This document shows positions 47,273 to 54,618 of a stretch of 64,000 nucleotides of DNA, in pieces. The position numbers and the translations under genes were made by a program. Positions within the stretch are counted from its first letter, which is position 1. The number at the start of each line of letters is the position of its first letter. The notes beneath the pieces are model-generated. The model was not told the DNA's origin, ran no database searches, and saw only the letters and a list, made by a program, of their open reading frames with translations. This DNA is from Vibrio vulnificus NBRC 15645 = ATCC 27562 (lineage in GTDB: Bacteria > Pseudomonadota > Gammaproteobacteria > Enterobacterales > Vibrionaceae), in NCBI RefSeq assembly GCF_002224265.1, contig NZ_CP012882.1:248001-312000 (forward strand), in the 5' to 3' direction.

Positions 47273-48751
47273 CTACAAAACATCAGCAAATTGGGGTAAA
47301 GAGTTAGATTGCGATAGCTCTTGGTTCAATTTTCCCTCTCGAACAAGACGCTGTTTGTTCATAGCCTGTGTTTCGTAGTAATCCTGTGCGACTGCTGTTT
47401 CAATAAACTCCACCGATTGCCCTGTAAAATCATTCACCGCACATTTTATTTCTTCCAACGAAACACCAAAAAACTCTTTTCGACGGTTAATCATATTTAA
47501 ACGCTGGCTATCAAATCTATCGTGGAGTTTTTTCTCTAGCATCGGAGCATCATCAGTATGAATCATTGCATGTACATCAAATGTAAATGGCACAGAAGCA
47601 TCCCCAAGCTCTCTAACCCTATCCATTGGTTCCAAACGGCGAGTCATACCTATTTTGTAAACATCATCTCCAAATGATCCTATGTTCGAAATTATGTAAA
47701 CATGCCCCTGCTTAGTTTGCTCAGCCATTGACTGTGCGCGTTGATGTTTTTTCTCAGCTTCTTCCAAGTTTGCCTGTAAATGCACAATTTGTTTTTCTAA
47801 TTCTGCTTTGAGTTCATCACTCGCTTTCTCTAGCTCTTTTCTAGCTGCTTCTAGTGCTTTGTGATAACGTTTTTCTTCTTTGATCGCCTCTTCTTCAGCT
47901 TTTTTAATTTCAGCTTCTACTTTTGCCTCTTCACGCATTTGTGCTTTAATTTCCGCCTGTTCTTCTTTTTCACGTTGCTTCTTTTCTCGATACTCATAAG
48001 TGAGCTGGAGCTCTTTTAATTTTTCCATGAGATAAAACTCAGTTATATGTATCGCATTCGGCTCATTTAGCTTATTTATTGCAGCAAAAGCTTTCTTTAT
48101 GCGTTCTTCCATCTTTGTTACGTTTTTCCACGTACAATTAGCAATAGCTGCCTCACACTCATTATTGAAAGCTCTAGCAGTAAGGCGAATACTCTTGTGC
48201 GTCATTTTCTTTCCTTCACTTCGAGAACCATCCACCGTCCATTCTCGACTACAATATATTGCACCAGAAGCAGAGTTGATTTTTAACAAAACCTTCTGAA
48301 CTTCCTTACATTTTATTATTTCTTCTTTGAATACTTCAGATGCATCAAAATCGAATTTTGATTCATAAAAACCTAGTTCAATAAGTTCAATGTCTTCACT
48401 AAAAATAGCAATCTGATGAGTTAAAGAGTCGTAGGTAGCTTTCTTAGTTTTGTAGTCGCTCTTTAAGTCTTCGATTTGTTGCTCTTCTAATTGACGGTTC
48501 GCAACTACTTCATCTCTCTTTAGTTCTATTTCGCGTAATGTTTGGCGTTCCTTATCTTCAATTTCTTTCTTATCTGATTCTAGTTGCTTTTTTATTTGCT
48601 CACATTCAGCTTCAAGGTCTATGACCTTGGCATATTTCTCTCTATACTTTGCGACTTCCTCTTCTGCCACTAACAATCGAGTTCTTGCAATTTCTAACTT
48701 TCCACTTAATTTTATAGATCTTATTAAAAAAAAGATAAAAATAATAAACAA
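47273..48751 (-). CDS. Membrane-anchored DUF4041 / T5orf172 (GIY-YIG-like) protein
   Basis: The frame encodes at least 492 residues. A single N-terminal transmembrane segment (FIIFIFFLI) is followed by a coiled coil (about 20-110), a DUF4041-type central domain (about 110-250), a second long Lys/Glu-rich coiled coil (about 255-345) and a C-terminal T5orf172 domain (about 350-440; GHVYIISNIGSFGDDVYKIGMTRR, then LEKKLHDRFDSQRLNMINRRKEFF). T5orf172 is a GIY-YIG-nuclease relative found in phage and mobile-element proteins. The cellular role is unknown. The start is TTG 48751 at best; the frame is open for 13 more codons upstream without ATG, so the true start is uncertain. AT-rich codon use sets it apart from its neighbours, consistent with acquisition. 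Confidence 0.8.
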   Translation of the reverse strand: MFIIFIFFLIRSIKLSGKLEIARTRLLVAEEEVAKYREKYAKVIDLEAECEQIKKQLESDKKEIEDKERQTLREIELKRDEVVANRQLEEQQIEDLKSDYKTKKATYDSLTHQIAIFSEDIELIELGFYESKFDFDASEVFKEEIIKCKEVQKVLLKINSASGAIYCSREWTVDGSRSEGKKMTHKSIRLTARAFNNECEAAIANCTWKNVTKMEERIKKAFAAINKLNEPNAIHITEFYLMEKLKELQLTYEYREKKQREKEEQAEIKAQMREEAKVEAEIKKAEEEAIKEEKRYHKALEAARKELEKASDELKAELEKQIVHLQANLEEAEKKHQRAQSMAEQTKQGHVYIISNIGSFGDDVYKIGMTRRLEPMDRVRELGDASVPFTFDVHAMIHTDDAPMLEKKLHDRFDSQRLNMINRRKEFFGVSLEEIKCAVNDFTGQSVEFIETAVAQDYYETQAMNKQRLVREGKLNQELSQSNSLPQFADVL

Positions 48752-49223
48752 AGTAGCTAAAGAACCAGAAAATACGTATATTAACGAAAGTTTTTCTATT
48801 TACCACATCCTACCTAAACAGTTATGAAACGAATATATACGTTTATACTCATTTAGTTCTTAATCTAGCGACAATTATATTCAGAAAGTGTGAATTAATC
48901 AGTGTTATGTACAGACACAAATTTCGAGATGCTTCATATTGGTATTTTCCCTGAGTATCTATGATTTAGGATATAAGTTAGCTTTAATCTAGCATCCTCC
49001 CTTCCTCTTAACCTTTTTCCTCATATCAACACACCATCCCATTACTCCCATCAATCTCAACTCTGTGATCTTGCTGCTTTCTCTATGCTTTTCCTGTTGA
49101 AAGTTTGTACAAGGGTGTCATTATCTACCACAAAATAAATGGGTTACATTTTGCGCCGTTTTTATCGGTGCGGTGTGACCGAATAAGGACATCAAATGGG
49201 TGTGTCACCTATCGAGGTATACC
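48752..49223. other. AT-rich intergenic region without a recognised gene
   Basis: 472 bases between the divergent T5orf172 gene and the exported coiled-coil protein gene. It contains no open frame that I can support, no tRNA and no clear inverted repeat; it must hold promoters for both genes. The left half is markedly AT-rich. Confidence 0.6.
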
Positions 49224-50222
49224 ATGCAATTTTCTACGATTTCTCGCGCGCTGTTGGCCGTTTCTACGATGACGTTGGCGATGCCAACTCAGGCTATCAA
49301 ACTCACCGAAAACCAGATCGAACTGGGCATCAATACTCAAATCGCTTGGATGAAGGACTCTGGCGCATTTACCCAACTTGCGGCTTGCAGCGGCAAGTCG
49401 GAAGCCACCATTATTCAAGGCTTTCGCAAGTTTATGGATAAGTGTGCGAGGGGCGATGAGAGCCAATATGAGCTTTGCTACAACAATGAGCTTAAATCAC
49501 TGCTTGGGGTGACAGACGCACGCCTAGAAGCTTGTATCAATCAGTATGGTGATGATGACGAAGAGCGTTATTACGCACTGAAAGAGAAAGAAGAAAAGTT
49601 GCAAGCCGAGCTCGATCAGTTGAATAGTCGCAATGACGATTCCGACGCACACTGGAATAAGATCGAAGCGCTAGAGAAACAACTTCAAGATCTCTATGCA
49701 GAGATGGAGCCGCTCGAGCAAGCAGAAGCGGATCGCACGCAGCGTGAATGGGAAATAGCGACCAATGAAGTGCGCAAAATGAACAAAAAGCTCGCTCCGC
49801 TGAAAGAGCATGCCCCCCACAACCTACCCACTGGCCTTGATGAACCGTGGCTAGGTATGACACCGAGCTTTGATCACCTCCCACCTGAGTTGGCCTCAGC
49901 AAAAGAATCACAATGGGCCATTTGCGCCAATATGATCAAAGACGTGACCTTATCGGCGGAAAGCATTGGTGCGGTGAAGCATCAACCTGAAGCGTACGGC
50001 ATTACCGATGAGCAAAATCAGCAAGCATTACGCGAGATGTACCATGCTTCCAGCGGCACCTTCCTCGATAAGATCGACGCGAAGATTGTTGAAATCAGCT
50101 TAAAGGATTGGCAATTTGCCCATACAGAGAAAGGGATGTACGACATTTCGAAAAAAGCGTGGGACTGGTGCCAAGCGCAACCTGCTGAAAATTTCGTCGG
50201 CCTTGATGACTCTCGCCTTTAA
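49224..50222 (+). CDS. Exported coiled-coil protein of unknown function
   Basis: A 332-residue protein with a signal peptide (MQFSTISRALLAVSTMTLAM, cleavage after TQA). The ATG at 49224 follows a GAGG site; the frame reaches back to 49200. The mature protein has a coiled coil (about 110-190; LKEKEEKLQAELDQLNS, IEALEKQLQDLYAEMEPLE) and several Cys (AACSGKS, KCARGDE, ELCYNN, EACINQ, WAICAN, WDWCQA) that may form disulfides in the periplasm. I do not recognise the family. It stands alone and has a strong terminator. Confidence 0.75.
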   Translation: MQFSTISRALLAVSTMTLAMPTQAIKLTENQIELGINTQIAWMKDSGAFTQLAACSGKSEATIIQGFRKFMDKCARGDESQYELCYNNELKSLLGVTDARLEACINQYGDDDEERYYALKEKEEKLQAELDQLNSRNDDSDAHWNKIEALEKQLQDLYAEMEPLEQAEADRTQREWEIATNEVRKMNKKLAPLKEHAPHNLPTGLDEPWLGMTPSFDHLPPELASAKESQWAICANMIKDVTLSAESIGAVKHQPEAYGITDEQNQQALREMYHASSGTFLDKIDAKIVEISLKDWQFAHTEKGMYDISKKAWDWCQAQPAENFVGLDDSRL

Positions 50223-50273
50223 TCACAAGGCGTAAAACACGCCAGCCCCCCTCCACAATAAAACGCGAAAAGT

Positions 50274-50304
50274 AAAAAGCACTGAGTGAGTTCAGTGCTT
50301 TTTT
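50274..50304. terminator. Terminator after the coiled-coil protein
   Basis: A perfect 12-bp stem AAAAAGCACTGA/TCAGTGCTTTTT with a 6-nt loop lies between convergent genes (stops 50222 and 50326) and can act both ways. Confidence 0.92.
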
Positions 50305-50325
50305 GTTGGCGAGTATAAGCGCGGC

Positions 50326-51336
50326 TTACGCAGCGTTTTGGCTTGCTGGTCGCGTTTTGGGATGCAGGATGATGAGGCTCATGATACCGAGCAATACGGC
50401 AAGCATCACTGAGGCAAAACGCACGAGGTCATCAGCAATGGCACTGATGCTGGTGGAGGTAATGCCGTAGAACACCAATACGACATAGCTGGAATACATC
50501 AACTGTATCGAGTTGAAGCTGGCCTTCCTCTCAATGGCATGAATACCCATGAACAACGCACTGACGATAGCGGCCCCCATGGAGCCCACCAAGTTGACTT
50601 GAAAGAGGCTGACAACCAATGGTGGTATGGCATACAACACGCTGGCATAAGTGGTTATTAGCCTTCTGATGCCATAATCATGGCCCACGATGGGATCGGG
50701 GTCTTTCAACACCAAGGCGACAATGATGGTGATGATGGTGCTTTGCTCCAAATCCATACGGATGGTGGTGACCAGCACGGCCATGATCAGCACGGTTTTC
50801 GCCATGGTCTGCCAATCGAGCGTATAGCGAATGGTGGAGGTTCGTCCTTGCACATTCGCCGCCATTGGCTCGCCCCCTGGGAACAGGAAGTAAGCCAAAT
50901 ACGCGACAAAACCCGCGATGAAGATGTTCGCTAACAAGGCAAATGGGATCTGCTCGACATCGATCCCTTTTTGTTGAGTAAACACCGCTATCATGGCGGT
51001 GGAGACGACCAAGAGTATCGCCAACACATCTTGCGTGTTCTTTTTCGTGCGCTCCATACACCAGTAGAAGACGCCAAATAAGAACAAGTAATAGACGTGT
51101 GGATAGTCTATCAACAAGTTGCTGACAAACGCCTGCATCCAAGCGGTGGCAAACAAAATGCCCCCCATAACCAGTATCATCACTGGCGGCGGTGGCTCGT
51201 GAGTGGTGGTGAGAAACACCACGCACATCGCCGGTGCGAGCAAGGGCAAATCGGTACCGAAAACGTATTGCCAAAACAGCAATAAGATTGGAAACAGCGC
51301 GACTCTGATCAGAGGGTTCGCGGCGCTACGATACAT
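50326..51336 (-). CDS. DUF2955-type inner-membrane protein
   Basis: A 336-residue polytopic membrane protein, about 10 hydrophobic segments, beginning MYRSAANPLIRVALFPILLL. The frame extends to 51429, but the extension is the antisense-like overlap with the upstream gene; ATG 51336 overlaps that gene by 11 bases, as expected for coupled translation. DUF2955 proteins resemble the membrane half of FUSC/AaeB-type efflux systems (paired hydrophobic halves with TTTHEPPPP and VLKDPDPIVGHDYG between). With the HlyD-type gene upstream it probably forms an export pump for small molecules. The substrate is unknown. Confidence 0.8.
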   Translation of the reverse strand: MYRSAANPLIRVALFPILLLFWQYVFGTDLPLLAPAMCVVFLTTTHEPPPPVMILVMGGILFATAWMQAFVSNLLIDYPHVYYLFLFGVFYWCMERTKKNTQDVLAILLVVSTAMIAVFTQQKGIDVEQIPFALLANIFIAGFVAYLAYFLFPGGEPMAANVQGRTSTIRYTLDWQTMAKTVLIMAVLVTTIRMDLEQSTIITIIVALVLKDPDPIVGHDYGIRRLITTYASVLYAIPPLVVSLFQVNLVGSMGAAIVSALFMGIHAIERKASFNSIQLMYSSYVVLVFYGITSTSISAIADDLVRFASVMLAVLLGIMSLIILHPKTRPASQNAA

Positions 51337-52435
51337 AACTAATATAACTCCATGCCCACATCCAGAGGTCTTGTAGTCGCTCTGCGATGTAGCTTTCCTC
51401 AGGATAGAAACCGACCACTGCGCGGCCACTGTATCTTAGAGTGATGTTGTCTGGTAAATCGGAAAACTCAATGTTGACCGGAAAACGCTGTGCTTTCGGG
51501 TTGTTCGTTGGTGAGGTCATTAAGCCTGTGCCAGCATCAACCGCTAAACTGCCGTTACCACTGCTGCCCCAACCAATGGAGGTGATGTTGCCTTCGAACA
51601 CTTCACCTGGGTACGCATCAAAGACGATTTTCACTTTATCGCCCGTTTGTAGGTACGCGAGTGAGTTTTCTCTCACCATGGCGGTCAACCATAGGTTGTG
51701 ATTATTCACAAAAGTCAGCAGTGGTTGGCCTGCACCTGCGTAATCGCCCACGGCCAAATCCATATTGGTGATCACACCATCAGCGGGAGCCGTCAGTTTG
51801 GTGTGGTTGAGGTTGAGGAGCGCTTGTTCAAGACGGTTCAACACCGCTTGGATCTCTGGGTTTTCTTTGCCACGAGGACCAAACTCTTGTTTGGCTTTCT
51901 CTAACGCCGACGATGCTTGAGCTAGGTTAGCTTCAGCGGTATCGAGCTCGGCAACGATGTTATCCAATGTGGCTTCGCTGATGGTGCCTCGCTCTGCCAA
52001 CACACGGTTACGCTCTACGTTTTTTCTCGCGTTAGCCACTTTCACGCGTGCCGCCACTTCATTGGCTTTGGCCACGTTGATCGCTGCAGAATCCGCTTGG
52101 TAGGATTGCGCCGCTTTTTGCAGATCGAATCGCGCCGCTTTGACGGCCAACTCAAAAGGTCGGTCATCAATGTTTAAGAGTGCATCACCCGCTTTCACTG
52201 CCGAGTTATTAACTATGTGAATTTCTGAGATAGGGCCAGAGACTTCTGGGCTAATGCGGATCACTTGGCCATTGATGCGCGCTTGGTCCGTCATGGGGGT
52301 GACTCTATCGGCCCATAGCGTGTATACCCACAGAACCAGCACTGCGGCAAAAATATAGTAGGTAAACGAGCGCGCTTGTTTGAGCTTTTTGTTGTCGTCT
52401 GATGCGCTTGTTGTGGTGTTTTGTTCTGACATCAT
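51326..52435 (-). CDS. HlyD/EmrA-family membrane fusion protein
   Basis: A 369-residue adaptor with one N-terminal transmembrane helix (FTYYIFAAVLVLWVYTLWA, about 24-42), a lipoyl-like half-motif GQVIRISPEVSGPISEIHIVNNSAVKAGD, a coiled hairpin (about 95-200) and a closing beta domain with APADGVITNMDLAVGDYAGAGQ. It bridges the inner-membrane partner (DUF2955 gene, overlapping by 11 bases) to the outside. It is the middle gene of a three-gene operon. Confidence 0.9.
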   Translation of the reverse strand: MMSEQNTTTSASDDNKKLKQARSFTYYIFAAVLVLWVYTLWADRVTPMTDQARINGQVIRISPEVSGPISEIHIVNNSAVKAGDALLNIDDRPFELAVKAARFDLQKAAQSYQADSAAINVAKANEVAARVKVANARKNVERNRVLAERGTISEATLDNIVAELDTAEANLAQASSALEKAKQEFGPRGKENPEIQAVLNRLEQALLNLNHTKLTAPADGVITNMDLAVGDYAGAGQPLLTFVNNHNLWLTAMVRENSLAYLQTGDKVKIVFDAYPGEVFEGNITSIGWGSSGNGSLAVDAGTGLMTSPTNNPKAQRFPVNIEFSDLPDNITLRYSGRAVVGFYPEESYIAERLQDLWMWAWSYISYVS

Positions 52436-52445
52436 TGTTCCTCAG

Positions 52446-52943
52446 TTAAATCATTTTTTGCTCAAGTATATTCACTTTCTTATAGATAATGCTGCTCTTG
52501 GTTCTCACTTCAACGACAATCGTAATCACAAAAGCAAACAGCCCTGTCAGCACAACCGCCGCCATTGGCGAAACCATCACGACGCCTGCGTACTTAGTCC
52601 AGATCACCGCCAACGCAACAAACCAGCCAAACAAAGCGCCTGCCTGCATTAAGGCGATGGGCAGGAGATCTTTCCAAAATGAACGTTGCAGTTCATGGCG
52701 ATATTGAGGGTGACTGATTTTAAGCTGACGAAGAAACAACGTTGAGGTGATCAAAGACAAAATGATCCCCAAACCAAACGTTAAGGAAATCGCCTGTCCC
52801 CAAACGGTCACTTGCGAGTTGGAGATCATCTCCATCGACATCGGGACCGAACTCATTCCTTTGAAGTGGTGACTTGCGATATAGCCGTTAATGGCACCGT
52901 TTATCAGTCCTGCGATGAATGAATCTTTTACTTGGATATTCAT
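52446..52943 (-). CDS. Small four-helix membrane protein
   Basis: A 165-residue protein with about four hydrophobic segments (SFIAGLINGAINGYIA, ISLTFGLGIILSLITSTLFL, IALMQAGALFGWFVALAVIW, MAAVVLTGLFAFVITIVVEV). The gene ends 10 bases before the HlyD-type gene and is the first of the operon. I do not recognise a named family; a role as accessory subunit of the putative exporter is inferred from position only. Confidence 0.75.
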   Translation of the reverse strand: MNIQVKDSFIAGLINGAINGYIASHHFKGMSSVPMSMEMISNSQVTVWGQAISLTFGLGIILSLITSTLFLRQLKISHPQYRHELQRSFWKDLLPIALMQAGALFGWFVALAVIWTKYAGVVMVSPMAAVVLTGLFAFVITIVVEVRTKSSIIYKKVNILEQKMI

Positions 52944-53103
52944 TATCTACCACCTAGCGAGCGTGAAGAATAAGGGCGGGGAGTATAATCCCATCACTCT
53001 ACTGAATGCATACGCCAGCCTTGAAATCTCATATTCCAGCTTTGTATAGAATAACGGACACAATGATAGTGCCCGTTAATTTTTTGGTACAAAACGCGAT
53101 GCG

Positions 53104-54444
53104 TTAGCTGAGTTTATAACGCGTCCAAACTTGCGAGCGCCAACGCCTTGCCATGATGAGGCCGCGGAACCACTCGTCGAGGGCAATCGCCATCCATGCA
53201 CCGAATACGCCGTAGCCCCAGTGAATACCGAGCAGATACGAAAACACCACGCCCAAGCCCCACATGCTCAAAATGCCCATTTGCACTGGGAATTTGATGT
53301 CCCCCGCCCCTTTGAGCGCCGAGATGAAAATCAGGTTAAACACACGCCCCGCTTCCAACACAATGGAGCCCATAACTAAGGAGCCGGCTAACATGAGGAT
53401 CTCCGGCTGCTGAGTAAACAGAGTTAAGATCGCATCACGCATAAAGTAGATGGTGCTCGCCACCGTGACCGAAGAAGCAAAACCAACCAAGAAGTAGATT
53501 TGCACCCGCTTGGTGATGTTCTCTATCCACCCTTTACCAATGTAGTAACCGGTTTGAATTTGCGTTGCTTGGCCAATGGCTAAGGCAAACGCAAAAGAGA
53601 AACGTGCGATGTTCTGCGCGTAGGTAAACGCCGCAAGAGATGAAGTACCCATCTGCACCACAAAATAGACGATGGTGATTTGCGCCATGTTGTACGAAAG
53701 CACTTCCCCTGCGTTCATACCGCCGATTTTGAGGATTTTCTTATAGACCGCGCTGGGCACTTGTGCGAGAGAACGCATCGGCAAATCAATTGAGCTGCGC
53801 CACAGTAGCACGCCCAAAATCGTCGTGCCGATCACTTGGCTGGCCACCGTTGCAATCGCCACGCCTTGCACGCCATACACGGGCAAACCAAACGGCTGAT
53901 AGAGCGCAATGTAATTGCCGATGATATTGAGCACGCCGCTGATGAGGTTAACCGTCATGGGCGAGCGCGAATAACCGTGGCTGCGCAAAATGGTGGTAAA
54001 CACGATGCCAATGGTGACGTTAAAAGTCATCGCACCGCTGATGAGCAGATACTCTTGCGCGTATTGTTCCACCTGCGCTTCCAAACCGTAATAGGGCAAC
54101 AAATGCGTTGCACCGAGCACCGCCAACACGCTGAGGATCACCCCAATCACGCTGGAGAGCGCAATACTTGCCACACCAACGTGGGTGGCATCTTGATCGC
54201 GGCCTGCACCGTTGTATTGGGCAATGAGAATCCCAGTGCCGCTGCTGACAAAGGTAGAGACAATGATGAGGAAGAATGTCAGTTGGGTGATCACGCCCAC
54301 CGCGGAAACCGCTTTGTCTGAATAACCAGAGAGCATGAATACATCACTGGTGCCGAGCGCTGTCCGTAGCAAAATCTCCACTAATATCGGCCACGCGAGC
54401 GTCACGATAGACATGCGCTGGTTGATATTTTGGGTTTTAGCCAT
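53104..54444 (-). CDS. MATE-family efflux transporter
   Basis: A 446-residue transporter with 12 hydrophobic segments in two homologous halves (residue 1 at ATG 54444, MAKTQNINQRMS, with an AGGTC site; the frame is open to 54504). Features include ILVEILLRTALGTSDVFML in TM1-2 and NAGEVLSYNMAQITIVYF in the second half. MATE proteins export cationic compounds with Na+ or H+; NorM is the Vibrio example, but this sequence is a different branch. It follows the GH3 gene on the same strand but a terminator lies between, so it is separately transcribed. Confidence 0.9.
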   Translation of the reverse strand: MAKTQNINQRMSIVTLAWPILVEILLRTALGTSDVFMLSGYSDKAVSAVGVITQLTFFLIIVSTFVSSGTGILIAQYNGAGRDQDATHVGVASIALSSVIGVILSVLAVLGATHLLPYYGLEAQVEQYAQEYLLISGAMTFNVTIGIVFTTILRSHGYSRSPMTVNLISGVLNIIGNYIALYQPFGLPVYGVQGVAIATVASQVIGTTILGVLLWRSSIDLPMRSLAQVPSAVYKKILKIGGMNAGEVLSYNMAQITIVYFVVQMGTSSLAAFTYAQNIARFSFAFALAIGQATQIQTGYYIGKGWIENITKRVQIYFLVGFASSVTVASTIYFMRDAILTLFTQQPEILMLAGSLVMGSIVLEAGRVFNLIFISALKGAGDIKFPVQMGILSMWGLGVVFSYLLGIHWGYGVFGAWMAIALDEWFRGLIMARRWRSQVWTRYKLS

Positions 54445-54490
54445 TTTGTTGACCTTAAATATGAAAAATCGATCGATCGTCGGAAAAACG

Positions 54491-54523
54491 AAAAACTGCT
54501 CCACAAAAGGGTTGCAGAGCAGT
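54491..54523 (-). terminator. Terminator of the GH3 gene
   Basis: A 7-bp stem ACTGCTC/GAGCAGT with a 15-nt loop is followed on the minus strand by TTTTCGTTTTT, 95 bases after the GH3 stop and before the MATE start. Confidence 0.75.
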
Positions 54524-54618
54524 CTGAATGAACAATAAAAATGTGCGTCTTATTGTATAGGAACTGCGCAAAAAGACACACAAAATTCATGGCTAAATGT
54601 GGTGCAAACTGGCGGCGC

